Assembly: GCF_000745345.1 (NCBI RefSeq)
Contig: NZ_JQNR01000004.1
Location: forward strand, 806,001-870,000
Source of the DNA: Actinacidiphila yeochonensis CN732
Lineage (GTDB): Bacteria; Actinomycetota; Actinomycetes; Streptomycetales; Streptomycetaceae
Direction of reading: 5' to 3'
DNA length: 64,000 nt
Below, piece by piece: positions 53,466 to 63,983 of the stretch (its first letter is position 1; each line of letters opens with the position of its first letter). A program made the position numbers and the translations under genes. The notes under the pieces were generated by a model, which was not told the origin of the DNA, did no database searches, and worked only from the letters and a program-made list of their open reading frames with translations.

Positions 53466-54392
53466 TCACCGCCACCAGCCGACGCGGGTGCGGAGCGGGT
53501 AGACGCGCTGGAGGGCGGACAACTCCGACGGGGTGAGGAAGCCGGCCGTGGCGGACTCCGCGCCGATCTTCCAGCCGGCGAAGAGGACGGCCGACTCCAG
53601 CGACTCGACGGCCCGGCCGGACGTCAGCCATCCGTGCAGGAAGGCGGCGAAGAGGGCGTCCCCCGCGCCGTCGGTGCTGCGGATCGGGCGCGGCGTCACC
53701 GCCTCGATCTCGATCAGCGTCCCTTCGGGCAGTCCGAGCGCGCAGCCCTGGTCGCCGCGGCCGACGGCGGCGACCCGGCACCCCGGGTAGGTCCGTAACA
53801 CCCGGCTGATCCATTCCGTCGGGGTGCACGTCAGGCGTTCGTGGCTGCAGAAGAGGACGTCGGCGGACTCGAACCAGGGGCGGTTCCGCTCGTCGTCCAG
53901 GTTGGCGGCCAGGTGCAGGTCGATGGCCACGGGCAGCCCGGGTATCTCCCGGGCCGCGGACAGGAAGGGCTTGCCGAAGGGGCTGCTGGTGATGATCGCG
54001 AGGTCGGCGTCCACGGCGGCCTCGAAGAAGCGCTCCATCGGGTAGGCCGTCGAACCGCCGGCCGACCACGCGTTCCGGGCGACCCGGCCTTCCGGCTCCA
54101 CGAGGACCACGGTCATCGCCGACTCGCGGGACGTGACGACTCCGCGCCCGTCCAGTCCGTGCTGCCGCAGGGAGTTGCGGATGGTGTCTCCGGCGATGTC
54201 CTCCCCGATGAGCGTGCACAGGCGCGCTTCGTCGCCCAGCGCCAGTAGCGCGCTGCCCACGTTGCACGCACCGCCCACGACGGCGCACCGCATCCAGGAG
54301 GCGGTCCGGAGGGCGTCATACGGGAGCGGAAAGCTCTCTACCGGCACGGTCATCGCCAGTCTGCTCGTTCCTACGATGACGAACCGAGGCAT
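53466..54392 (-). CDS. PfkB-family carbohydrate/nucleoside kinase
   Basis: 308 residues of the ribokinase fold: an N-terminal GGACNVGSALLALGDEARLCTLIGEDIAGD region, where sugar or nucleoside binds, and the anion-hole/catalytic motif STDGAGDALFAAFLHGW (catalytic Asp245). Family members phosphorylate ribose, fructose, adenosine or related compounds with ATP; this one lacks the Gly-rich signature of ribokinase near the start, so the substrate is open. Cytoplasmic. The ATG at 54392 has GGAGGAA 11 nt upstream. A palindromic operator lies just upstream (54426-54443). Convergent with the NLR gene and divergent from a drug exporter. Confidence 0.86.
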   Translation of the reverse strand: MPRFVIVGTSRLAMTVPVESFPLPYDALRTASWMRCAVVGGACNVGSALLALGDEARLCTLIGEDIAGDTIRNSLRQHGLDGRGVVTSRESAMTVVLVEPEGRVARNAWSAGGSTAYPMERFFEAAVDADLAIITSSPFGKPFLSAAREIPGLPVAIDLHLAANLDDERNRPWFESADVLFCSHERLTCTPTEWISRVLRTYPGCRVAAVGRGDQGCALGLPEGTLIEIEAVTPRPIRSTDGAGDALFAAFLHGWLTSGRAVESLESAVLFAGWKIGAESATAGFLTPSELSALQRVYPLRTRVGWWR

Positions 54393-54812
54393 TGTTGATC
54401 ATTCCTCCATCATTTTCGACTGATCCTGATCCGTTTGGATCAGATGGAAGTGAGTGTGGCGGGGTGCTGTGGGTGAAGTGGTTGCAGATTTCCTGACAGG
54501 CGGCTGGTGCGCCTGATGTCGCGGCGCTCCGCTTTCGCGCGGTACGTGCCGGTGGCCAGGGGGGCTTCGCCGCCTGCTTTCGTCCACGCCGCGGTCGGGT
54601 GGCCGGTGCGTCGTGGCGGGATGTCCAGGAGTGCCGCTGCGTCCGGGTGGGAGGTTCGGGAGCGGAGGACTCGGGCGGGGAAGATTCGGCCACAGAAAGA
54701 TGCGGCTACAGAACAGTTCGGTGACCGATGTAATCTGGGAGGAGGAAGGCGCCGGGCGAAGGGGTGGCATGTGGACGGGTACGCCGGGGGCGGGCGCGGG
54801 GGATGGGGGGCC
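54393..54812. promoter_or_regulatory. Divergent region of the pfkB and MFS genes
   Basis: 420 bases. The left end is AT-richer and holds the pfkB operator. TAATCT at 54731-54736 followed by GGGAGGAGGAAGG may be the promoter and leader of the MFS gene. The open frame across 54507-54812 is GC-compositional and not part of the transporter as judged by motif. Confidence 0.45.
54426..54443. promoter_or_regulatory. Palindromic operator candidate upstream of pfkB
   Basis: CTGATCC-GTTT-GGATCAG is a perfect 7-bp inverted repeat; a further CTGATC is adjacent at 54420-54425. It lies 34 bases upstream of the pfkB ATG, over the expected promoter. Confidence 0.55.
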
Positions 54813-56240
54813 GTGCTGGTACGGGAGCGGGCCCGGCCGGATGCCGTGCGGGAGCGGCCCGGGGCCTGGCGGCTGGCCGTCGCCACCGTGTGCTTCGGCG
54901 CGTTCATGGGCCAGCTCGACGCCAGCGTGGTCACGCTGACCTACCCGAGCCTGCGGGCGCGCTTCGACGCGCCGCTCGCGGGCGTGGAATGGGTGTCGCT
55001 GTCCTACCTGCTCGTCCTGGTCGCCGCCCTGGTGCCGGTCGGGAGGCTGGCCGACGCGATGGGCCGCAAGCTCTTCTACCTCTACGGCTTCGTCCTCTTC
55101 ACCGCCGCCTCCGCCGCCTGCGGGCTCGCACCGTCGCTCGGGGCCCTGGTCGCCTTCCGGGCGGTGCAGGCGATCGGCGCCGCCATGCTCCAGGCCAACA
55201 GCGTCGCCCTGGTGGCCACGAGCGCGCCGCCCGCCAGGACACGGGCCGCCCTGGGCGTACAGGCCGCCGCCCAGGCGCTGGGACTGGCCCTGGGCCCGAC
55301 GGTCGGCGCCGCGCTGGTGGCCACCGCGGGCTGGCGGTGGGTGTTCGGCGTCAACGTGCCGATAGGCGTGGTCGCGCTGGTCGCCGGCCACTACCTGCTG
55401 CCGCGCACCCGCACCCGTACGCCGGTGGCCGGCTTCGACGGCTGGGGCCTGCTGTGGCTCTCGGCCGCGACGACGGCGCTGCTGCTCGGGGTGTCGGCCG
55501 CGTCCGGGCTGCCGCTGCCCGGCTGGGCGGCGGGGCTGCTCTTCGTGCTGGCGGCGGCAGCGGCCGGTGCCTTCGCCATACGGCAGCGCCGCGCCGGAGC
55601 GCCGCTGCTGGACCCCGCCCTGCTGCGGGTCCGGGGGGTGCCGTCGGGGCTCGCGGCCGCGCTCTGCGGGTACCTCGTCCTGTTCGGGCCGCTGGTGCTG
55701 GCCCCGGAGGTGCTGGCCCGGGCCGGGTACTCCGAGCTGCTGACGGGCCTGGTGGTGAGCGCGCTGCCCGCCGGGTTCGCGCTGGCCGCGACCGGGGCCG
55801 ACCGGGTCCTGCCGAGCGGTACCACCGACCGGTCCCGCTGCGTCGCGGGCGCGGCCGTGGCGGTGGCCGCGCTGGCGGCCATGGTGGCCGTACCCCCTGC
55901 CGCGGTCTGGACCGCGCTGCTGCTCGCCCTGCTCGGCACCGGCCTGGGCCTTTTCACGCCCGCGAACAACACGCTGATCATGCGGGCCTTCCCGGCCGCC
56001 TCGTCGGGCATGGCGGGCGGCCTGGTGAACATGGCCCGGGGCCTCGGCACCGCGCTGGGCGTCGCCCTGGTGACCCTGGCGCTCCACCTGGGCGCCTCCG
56101 GCGGGACCGGGGCCGCCGGGGCGGAGCGCCACGGGGTGCCGGTCCTGCTGGCGGCCGCCGTCGCGGGGCTGCTGGCGGCCTGGCGCGGCTCCCGGAGGAG
56201 AGGCCGGGGTTCGTCGGCTGCCGGCTCGCCCCGGCGGTGA
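54813..56240 (+). CDS. MFS drug exporter (DHA2 type)
   Basis: 475 residues with about 14 membrane segments. Motifs: LAVATVCFGAFMGQLDASVVTLTYPSL at helix 1 (MxxLDxxxVNVAxP-like), GRLADAMGRKLFYLYG (motif A), FRAVQAIGAAMLQAN, and GPTVGAALVATAGWRWVFGVNVP (motif C), the hallmark of proton-coupled antiporters. Substrates of the group are drugs, dyes and own antibiotics. GTG at 54813 after GGGGGG is preferred; GTG at 54771 would add 14 residues. The stop lies 95 bases before the convergent HAD gene. The upstream gap is shared with pfkB. No regulator is adjacent. Confidence 0.88.
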   Translation: MLVRERARPDAVRERPGAWRLAVATVCFGAFMGQLDASVVTLTYPSLRARFDAPLAGVEWVSLSYLLVLVAALVPVGRLADAMGRKLFYLYGFVLFTAASAACGLAPSLGALVAFRAVQAIGAAMLQANSVALVATSAPPARTRAALGVQAAAQALGLALGPTVGAALVATAGWRWVFGVNVPIGVVALVAGHYLLPRTRTRTPVAGFDGWGLLWLSAATTALLLGVSAASGLPLPGWAAGLLFVLAAAAAGAFAIRQRRAGAPLLDPALLRVRGVPSGLAAALCGYLVLFGPLVLAPEVLARAGYSELLTGLVVSALPAGFALAATGADRVLPSGTTDRSRCVAGAAVAVAALAAMVAVPPAAVWTALLLALLGTGLGLFTPANNTLIMRAFPAASSGMAGGLVNMARGLGTALGVALVTLALHLGASGGTGAAGAERHGVPVLLAAAVAGLLAAWRGSRRRGRGSSAAGSPRR

Positions 56241-56335
56241 CCTTCTCGCCCCGTCCCGCGATCCGCGCCGGGAGCCGCCCCGGAGGGCGGCGCGCGGCCG
56301 CCGTGCGGATTCCCACGGGGCGGCCCGACGGGGCC

Positions 56336-57049
56336 TCAGCGGGCGAGGGCCGCCGGCAGCTCGGCCAACGAGCTGATGACCCGCACACCGTCCTCGACGG
56401 GGACACCGCTGCCCGCCCGGTCCAGCCAGAAGGCGCGCAGACCGGCCTCCCGGGCCCCCACGCCGTCGATGGTGTAATGGTCCCCGACGTAGGCGACCTC
56501 GTCCGGCCGCAGGCCGAGGCGGGCACACCCCGCGCGGAAGATGCCCGCCGCCGGCTTCGCCTCGCCGTACTCGTCCGAGCAGACGATCGCGGCCTCAAGG
56601 TAGGGCAACAGGCCGACCTGGCCGAGTTTGCGGCGCTGCGTGGCGCTCGACGAGTTGGAGACGACCCCGAGCCGGTGGCCGGACACGAGCCGGGCCAGGA
56701 CCGGTTCGGCGTCGGGGAAGGCCGCCCAGGCCGCGCGGTGGCGGGTCTCGTAGTCGGCGAACCAGGCGTCGGCGTCGTCGTCGGGCAGGCGGTCGGTGCT
56801 CTGGCCGAGGTGGGAGAGGAACGCGCGCACCCGTGCCCGCCGCTGCCCGGTGAAGGTGAGCTCACCGGAGAGGAAGCGGGCGTACGCGGGCTCGGCGACC
56901 TCGCGCCACAGGGCCAGCGCCCCGGCGGCGTCGGGGAAGGCGCCGAGCAGACCCAGCGCCGCCAGATGGGCCGCGACCGCCGACTCCTCCGCGCCGGAGA
57001 AGTCGACGAGGGTGTCGTCCACGTCGAAGAGCACGCCCCTGACCGGCAT
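56336..57049 (-). CDS. HAD-family hydrolase
   Basis: 237 residues with all four HAD motifs: DVDDTL at 9-14 (nucleophile Asp9, acid Asp11), VVSNSSS (motif II), Lys in GEAKPAAGIF (motif III), and VGDHYTIDGVGAREAG (motif IV). A helical cap lies between motifs I and II, the C1-type of phosphoglycolate phosphatase and haloacid dehalogenase relatives. It hydrolyses a small phosphate ester or halide; which one is unknown. ATG at 57049. Same strand as the PAP2 gene but separated by 162 bases with a terminator. Confidence 0.9.
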   Translation of the reverse strand: MPVRGVLFDVDDTLVDFSGAEESAVAAHLAALGLLGAFPDAAGALALWREVAEPAYARFLSGELTFTGQRRARVRAFLSHLGQSTDRLPDDDADAWFADYETRHRAAWAAFPDAEPVLARLVSGHRLGVVSNSSSATQRRKLGQVGLLPYLEAAIVCSDEYGEAKPAAGIFRAGCARLGLRPDEVAYVGDHYTIDGVGAREAGLRAFWLDRAGSGVPVEDGVRVISSLAELPAALAR

Positions 57050-57173
57050 CCCGCCCCGCCTCCCAGATCCGGCGGCCTCTTGGAGAGCCCATCGCCCCCT
57101 GCCGCCCGCCCGAGTCTGCCAGGGCGGCGCCGGGCCGCGGTAGGGAGCGCGGGCGGGAAGGACGACGGGCGGC

Positions 57174-57195
57174 CCCGGCGGATCGGACCGCCGGG
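57174..57195 (-). terminator. Hairpin after the PAP2 gene
   Basis: CCCGGCGG and CCGCCGGG form an 8-bp stem with a 6-base loop, 17 bases beyond the PAP2 stop, before the HAD start. Confidence 0.5.
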
Positions 57196-57211
57196 ACCGC
57201 CCGTACGGCGG

Positions 57212-58234
57212 TCAGCCCCGCGAGTGTGTCCTGGTGCCGGCGGACCCGCCGCCGGAACCCTTGTCCCGTCTCGCGGCGGCCTGCTCCGCCGCCGTCCCCG
57301 GACGAGGCGACGCGACGGTCACCGCGGAGGCGGACCCGCCCCTTCTGGCAGGAGACGGCCCGCCCGCCGCCGCCACCGACGGCCGGACCGGGCCGGGCAG
57401 GTGGTAGGCGGGCAGCCCGGTCAGGAGCCGCTGCGCCAGGAACCCGAGGGCGAGGGTGAGCGCACCGGCCACCGCGTCGGTGACGAAGTGGTTGGCCGTG
57501 GACAGGATGACCGTGAACGTCACCAGCGGGTAGCACAGCCCGAGCACCCGCACCCACGTCCGCCGGGCCAGCGCCGCGATGGTGAGCCCGGCCCAGCCGG
57601 ACCAGACGATGTGCACCGACGGCATCGCCGCGTACTCGTTCGACACCGACGAGACGTGGCCGGAGTCCCACGAACCCCAGGTGTGGTGGGTGACGACCGT
57701 GTCGATGAAGCCCTGGTCGGTCAGGAACCGCGGCGGCGCCAGGGCGCAGAAGGCGAACCCGATCAGGGCCAGCAGCGTGGCCGTGTACAGGGCCGTGCGC
57801 GCGCCCCGGTAGGAGGACGGGTGCCGGGCGTAGACCCAGATCAGCGTCCCGAGCGTCACGACGAAGTGCAGCGTGGCGTAGTAGTAGTTCATCCCCACGA
57901 TCAACCAGTCGACGTGGTTGACGGCGTGGTTGATGGCCAGCTCGGGGTCGAGGTGCAGCCACCGTTCGGCGTGCCAGACCTCCCGCGCCCGGTGCAGCGC
58001 CGCCGTCTCGTGCCGCGGCACCCACCGGCGGGTGCGGCTGTAGGCGAAGTACAGCGCCACGCTGAAGGTCAGCTCCACCAGCAGGTGGGGGCGGCCCGGC
58101 CGCCGGGGCCAGCGGCGCAGGCGGGACCGGCGGCCGGCGGAGGTACCGCTCCCGGCTGCTCCGGACGGGCCGGACGGGCCGGACGCGGAACCGGGGGCGC
58201 CGCCGGAGAGGTGGTCGGCTGCCGCGGTGCTCAT
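57212..58234 (-). CDS. PAP2-superfamily phosphatase (inositolphosphotransferase-like)
   Basis: 340 residues with about six membrane segments. The PAP2 motifs are AMPSVHIVWSGW (second motif, catalytic-pocket Ser-His) and STANHFVTDAVAG (third motif, His and Asp). The layout and the central region (NYYYATLHFVVTLGTLIWVYARHP) resemble the PAP2_3 group related to inositol phosphoryltransferases such as Aur1. It probably hydrolyses or transfers a lipid-linked phosphate at the membrane outer face. The first ~45 residues are disordered (Gly/Ser/Pro); the last 70 are low-complexity as well. ATG at 58234. A lone gene, divergent from marR. Confidence 0.88.
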   Translation of the reverse strand: MSTAAADHLSGGAPGSASGPSGPSGAAGSGTSAGRRSRLRRWPRRPGRPHLLVELTFSVALYFAYSRTRRWVPRHETAALHRAREVWHAERWLHLDPELAINHAVNHVDWLIVGMNYYYATLHFVVTLGTLIWVYARHPSSYRGARTALYTATLLALIGFAFCALAPPRFLTDQGFIDTVVTHHTWGSWDSGHVSSVSNEYAAMPSVHIVWSGWAGLTIAALARRTWVRVLGLCYPLVTFTVILSTANHFVTDAVAGALTLALGFLAQRLLTGLPAYHLPGPVRPSVAAAGGPSPARRGGSASAVTVASPRPGTAAEQAAARRDKGSGGGSAGTRTHSRG

Positions 58235-58656
58235 CGGCCGCTCCCGCCGCTACGCGGGTCCGCTGCCGCCGGTCGGCGGCGGGGTGTCGGCGCGGCCGTT
58301 CCGGCGGTGGTGCCCGGGACGCGGCCGCGGGGCGGGACGGAGCCCGGACACCGGACGCTCCGCGAGGGGCCCGGCAGGTTCGCCAGCAGCATGTGTACGG
58401 TCACTTTCGGGGTCGGACCCGGCGCGCGGCCGGATAATCCGCACGACACTACAACGGATACCGAACTTCTGGTCGGCGGGGTCCCGTTACGCGTCGGTTC
58501 CGAGCCAATCGCGCTTCACTTGTTCCTCGCTTTGCGACCGACTGCGGTCGATCCGCCCCGGTCCCACCCGAAGGGACCACTCCCGGGAGCGATTGCGCAG
58601 GTGGGAGGGGCATGACGGGGGTCGCACGCGAGGTCGTGGCCGCTACCCTCGTTGAC
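58235..58656. other. PAP2-marR gap
   Basis: 422 bases. 58420-58545 is relatively less GC-rich (cggataatccgcacgacactacaacgg and nearby) and probably carries the PAP2 promoter. The rest is GC-rich with no recognised element other than the marR promoter at its right end. Confidence 0.4.
58644..58649 (+). promoter_or_regulatory. -10 element of a probably leaderless marR transcript
   Basis: TACCCT fits TANNNT and is 7 bases from the ATG at 58657. With no Shine-Dalgarno sequence before that ATG, a leaderless mRNA is likely. Confidence 0.5.
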
Positions 58657-59142
58657 ATGCCATCGCAGCCGCACCCAGAGGCCCCCCGGAACGCGACGCG
58701 GACGCCGGACGCCCGGGCGCTCACCGACGCCGTCACCCGGATGCGGCGGGCGCTGCGTGCCTCCATCCGCAGCGACTACCCGTGGGAGCAGCTGCCCATG
58801 GCGCAGGTCGAGCTGCTCCAGGTCCTGGGGGAGCACTCGCCGGCCCGGATCGGAGACCTGGCCGCCCGCCAGCGGCTGGCCGCCAGCACCGTCAGCGGCC
58901 TGATCGGCCAGATGATCACCTCGGGGCTGGTGGCCCGGGAGGTCGACCCGGCCGACCGCCGCGCCTCCGTCGTCACCCTCACCGACTCCGGCCGCGAGCA
59001 GCTCGCCGCGTGGACCGACGCGCACGAGCGAAGGATGGACGCCGCGCTCGCCTCGCTCAGACCCGAGGACCGCGCCGCCGTGCAGGCCGCCCTCCCCGCG
59101 CTCTTCCACCTCGCCGAGGAGCTGGACCCGGAGAACGGGTGA
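58657..59142 (+). CDS. MarR-family transcriptional regulator
   Basis: 161 residues. The MarR wHTH lies at 50-115: QVELLQVLGEHSPARIGDLA, ASTVSGLIGQMITSGLVARE and the wing VDPADRRASVVTLTDSGREQL (DRR is the family hallmark). Flanking helices form the dimer interface. MarR proteins usually repress efflux or catabolic genes and release on binding phenolic compounds. The following gene on the other strand is a decayed DHA2 exporter, which may be its former target. The ATG at 58657 lies 7 bases after a -10 box, so translation is probably leaderless. Confidence 0.9.
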   Translation: MPSQPHPEAPRNATRTPDARALTDAVTRMRRALRASIRSDYPWEQLPMAQVELLQVLGEHSPARIGDLAARQRLAASTVSGLIGQMITSGLVAREVDPADRRASVVTLTDSGREQLAAWTDAHERRMDAALASLRPEDRAAVQAALPALFHLAEELDPENG

Positions 59143-59149
59143 CGGGCCC

Positions 59150-59390
59150 GGTGCCAGGCCGTCACCGGCCGAGTCGAGCGGGACCAGCGGGACCAGCGGG
59201 ACCAGCGGGACGGCGAGGCCGAGCGAACCGCCGACGGTGAGGGCGGTCTCCGGCGCTCCGGTGCTGACGCGCTCCGGCGCTGACGCCGGCGTGCTCGGCG
59301 GGGACCGTCGTCAGGATGATCATGTTGAGCGGGACGACCGCCACACCCGCGCCCACCCCGACCAGCGCGATCTCCGACAAGGCCCGCCCG
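59150..59390 (-). pseudogene. Remnant of a DHA2-type MFS transporter C-terminus
   Basis: In one frame (59272-59383) the sequence reads LSEIALVGVGAGVAVVPLNM and then ILTTVPAEHAGVSAGA, the characteristic penultimate region of DHA2 exporters. A second frame a little downstream (about 59250-59170) continues TALTVGGSLGLAVPLVPLVP. The two must belong to one gene broken by a frameshift and perhaps a small loss. Everything before the fragment (the other ~12 helices) is missing. Convergent with marR. Confidence 0.7.
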
Positions 59391-59572
59391 TCGCGCAACC
59401 GCGGCGGCCGCTCCCGGGGTGCCGCCCGGCAGCGGGCCCGCGAGGGTCCGTGAGGCTCCCGTGAGAGGTCCGCCGGAGGCCGACGGACCCTCGTGGCGAG
59501 CGGCTGCGAGCCGTGCCGCGCTGCGGTGCGGTGGGTCGCCGCCGCGCGGGGAGGCCGCGGCACCCCGGTGGT

Positions 59573-60229
59573 TCAGCGTCCGGCGGGGAGCGTCCCCGCC
59601 GGGCGGCGGGCGGTGGCCCGGGCGATCCGGGCCTCCAGCCGGGCGCGGCACTCCGGCCACTCCCGCGCGGTGACGGAGAAGATCGCCGAGTCCCGCAGCA
59701 GGCCGTCCTCGCCCGGCGCCCAGGAGCGGGACCAGTTGCGCAGCACCCCCTCGAAGCGGGCGCCGACACTCTCGATCGCCGCCCGGGAACGCTGGTTGCG
59801 GGCGTCGGTCTTCAGGTCCACCCGCGCCGCGCCCCAGTTCTCGAAGGCGTTCCGGAAGAGCAGGTACTTGGCCTCGGTGTTGACGCCGGTGCCCTGCGCC
59901 GAGGCCGCGAGCCAGGTGAAGCCGACCTCAACCGCGCACAGCCGGTCGCCGTCCGGCCACAGCCTCGGGTCCCAGTAGGAGGTGGTCCCGACCGCGCGGC
60001 CGGTGGCGAGGTCCACCTGCGCGTAGGGGGCGAGCTTCCCCGCCGCGGCGCGGGCGGCGTGGGCGGCGAGGTACTCCTCGACCTCGGAAGCGCGGGGTAC
60101 CAGGGTGAAGCCGTAGGAGGCGCGGTCCTCCTCGGCCGCCGCGGCGAGGTCGGCGGTGTGGCGGGGCGCAAGGGGCTCCAGGCGGACCAGCCCGCCTTCC
60201 AGCACGGGCCCGTCGAGGGTGAAGCTCAT
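59573..60229 (-). CDS. GNAT-family N-acetyltransferase (RimJ/RimL-like)
   Basis: 218 residues with the GNAT pattern of the RimJ/RimL-like group: [15 protein letters not shown] at the start, [40 protein letters not shown] covering the acetyl-CoA loop (usual Q/RxxGxG replaced by AQGTGVN), and [26 protein letters not shown]. Uses acetyl-CoA to acetylate an amine on a protein N-terminus or small molecule; substrate unknown. Cytoplasmic. ATG at 60229 with GGAG 9 nt upstream. It diverges from the hydrolase at 60555. Confidence 0.88.
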   Translation of the reverse strand: MSFTLDGPVLEGGLVRLEPLAPRHTADLAAAAEEDRASYGFTLVPRASEVEEYLAAHAARAAAGKLAPYAQVDLATGRAVGTTSYWDPRLWPDGDRLCAVEVGFTWLAASAQGTGVNTEAKYLLFRNAFENWGAARVDLKTDARNQRSRAAIESVGARFEGVLRNWSRSWAPGEDGLLRDSAIFSVTAREWPECRARLEARIARATARRPAGTLPAGR

Positions 60230-60554
60230 GGGTCGGCGCTCCTGTGTGTCGTACGGCGTGGGCGTGTGCCGCCGTGCGCCGGTCGGCGGCCCGGGGTGCC
60301 GCCGTGCGCCGTCGTGCGGCGTCGTTGCGCCGAGGTTCCGCCGTCGCAACTGCCCTGTGCCGGGCGTACGGTGGCGTGTTGTCAGGCGGTGGACGGTGTG
60401 GCCGGGCGTTCGCGGACCGCGGGTTGCGGCGGCGGGCGGCCCGAGTATCGCAAAGCGACCGCCGCCTGTCGCCCGGATTCGACCCCGCGCGGGGCGCGAA
60501 GGAGAGCGCCCTATCCTGCTCGGGCCGGGCCGGACGGCGGAGAGGCGGATCACC
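60230..60554. other. GNAT-hydrolase divergent gap with a 14-base direct repeat
   Basis: 325 bases. GCCGCCGTGCGCCG occurs at 60268-60281 and again at 60298-60311, a 30-base spacing. No clear promoter boxes. GGAGAGG before the hydrolase ATG is its ribosome site. Confidence 0.5.
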
Positions 60555-61598
60555 ATGCGCGACCACCAGGAGCACCGGGCGGACCGGGAAGGCAGGGAAG
60601 GCTGGGAAGGCCAGGACGGCCAAGACGGCCAGGACGGCAGGGACGGCGGGGAACACCGGGCGGACGGGGACAGCCGGGAGGGACTGGACGGCAGGGAGCA
60701 CCCCGGGCACCGGGCGTACGAGGACACGCGGGTCGCGGTCGGGGGCGGTGCGCTGGCGGTGCGCCGCTGGCCGGGCCGACCGGGTGGCGGAACGGTGCTC
60801 GCCGTCCACGGGATCACCGGCAACGGGCTGTCCTGGGCACGGGTGGCCGAGGAGTTGGAGGGCGTGGAGGTCATCGCCCCCGACCTGCGCGGGCGCGGGC
60901 ACAGCCGCGACGTGCGCGGCCGGTCGGGCATGGACCGCCACGCCGACGACCTGCTGGCCGTCCTCGACCACTTCGGCGCCGGTCCCGCGGTGCTGGCGGG
61001 CCACTCCATGGGCGGCTGGGTGGCGTGCGTCGCCGCCCGCCGCGACCCCGCCCGCTACGCGGGAGTGGTGCTGGTGGACGGCGGGTTGGGCTTCCCCGTG
61101 ACCGAGGACGCCGACATCGACGCCGTGCTGCACGCCGTCATCGGCCCCGCCATGCGCAAGTTGTCCATGGAGTTCCCCGACCGCTCCTCCTACCACGCCT
61201 TCTGGGCCGCGCACCCCGCCTTCGCCGGCCTGGACGGGCCGCTGGTGGCCGCCTACCTCGACCGCGACCTCGCCGGGAGCGAGCCGCATCTGCGGTCGGC
61301 GTGCCGTGCGCAGCCCGTCCGGGAGGACGCCGAGAACCAGCTGCGCAGCCCGGAGGTGTTCGCCGCGATCCACGAACTTCCGCTCCCCGCACGGCTGTTG
61401 GCGGCAGAGCGGGGCCTCCGGGACGAACCGGTGGGCCTCTACTCGCCGGAGGCCGTCGTGGCCAGCGGGCTGGCGGCCGAGGGCGTGGCCGTCCACTCCG
61501 TGCCCGGCGTCAACCACTACTCCATCGTCCTGGGCCAGCGCGGCGCCTCGGCCGTGGCAGGACACATCCGCGAGACGCTGGCCACGGCGGACGCGTAA
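60555..61598 (+). CDS. Alpha/beta-hydrolase with repetitive charged N-terminus
   Basis: 347 residues. Residues 1-60 are Glu/Asp/Gly/Arg repeats ([20 protein letters not shown]) from a 9-base tandem repeat and look disordered. The hydrolase fold begins with [15 protein letters not shown], has HGITGNG (oxyanion hole), GHSMGG with nucleophile Ser151, and the catalytic His in [11 protein letters not shown]. The type is the epoxide-hydrolase/esterase/peptidase-like branch; the substrate is unknown. The ATG at 60555 has a ribosome site (GGAGAGG), so the repeat region is probably translated. Cytoplasmic. Confidence 0.85.
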   Translation: MRDHQEHRADREGREGWEGQDGQDGQDGRDGGEHRADGDSREGLDGREHPGHRAYEDTRVAVGGGALAVRRWPGRPGGGTVLAVHGITGNGLSWARVAEELEGVEVIAPDLRGRGHSRDVRGRSGMDRHADDLLAVLDHFGAGPAVLAGHSMGGWVACVAARRDPARYAGVVLVDGGLGFPVTEDADIDAVLHAVIGPAMRKLSMEFPDRSSYHAFWAAHPAFAGLDGPLVAAYLDRDLAGSEPHLRSACRAQPVREDAENQLRSPEVFAAIHELPLPARLLAAERGLRDEPVGLYSPEAVVASGLAAEGVAVHSVPGVNHYSIVLGQRGASAVAGHIRETLATADA

Positions 61599-61792
61599 CG
61601 GGGCGCGCGTAACGGGGCACGGGGCGCGTGGCGCGCGGCACCATGCGCCCGGTGCGCCCGGTGCGCCGGTCACGGCACCGCTCGGCCGGCACCGGCAGTC
61701 CGGTGCCGGTTGTCCGGTGCCGGTCGCGGCGCCGGGACGACCCGCGCCGGTCCGGCGGACGGCTTCAGTACGGCGTACGGGCGGGCGCCGGT

Positions 61793-63400
<1,608 letters not shown>

Positions 63401-63983
63401 GGGAACGAGGCCCGCCGCACGGCAGAGGTGCCGGCGGATCGGACGGGAACTCCCGCTGTGCCGCTGACTCGGTGCGGCACGCGGTGACCGGCCGCCACGC
63501 GCCCTACGGTGTCAGCGCGTGCTGGGACGACCGGGCATACCTCAGCTCCTCCGCTCGCTCGCTGCCCGCACCCTAGCCCTCCGCACAGTGCCGTTCCAGA
63601 GAGAAAGCGGAGAAAAGGGAGGAAACGGGTCACGTCGGGCATGCGTAGAGGTCGGGTCGGGGGCGGGCGCGCGGCGGTGTGCGCCGTTCCTCACCTTCCT
63701 CACCTTCGTCCGGTCGGCGGACGTCGCGTCCCGTTGGTATATGTTCGACGGGTCGAGCGGCGCCGGGAGACCTTCTCCCGACCTGCACAGTGCAACGGTC
63801 CGCGTACAGAGCGCGGCGGTGTCGCCGACCAGTGCGCGCGTGAAGTGCCTGTATCCGGAGGCCCCAGTGTGATCCGGCTCACGGAATCGCCGTGATTTTG
63901 TTTGGCCAGTGCAAGGGTTCGGGTACGCGCGCCGCGACCACTACATCCCTGACAGCAGTGCGGTCACGTGGAGTCGACAGGGA
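63401..63983. other. Right-end intergenic region
   Basis: About 580 bases. Small frames here are not supported by codon use or ribosome sites. TGTGATCCGGCTCACG at 63868-63883 resembles a CRP-type site (TGTGA-N6-TCACA) near the right end, and an AT-richer patch (gtgattttgtttgg) follows it, suggesting a promoter for a gene to the right. Confidence 0.4.

Noticed and set aside
59162..59563. 133-residue minus-strand gene
   Set aside because: Only the middle part resembles a transporter, and the end is out of frame; treated as a pseudogene fragment.
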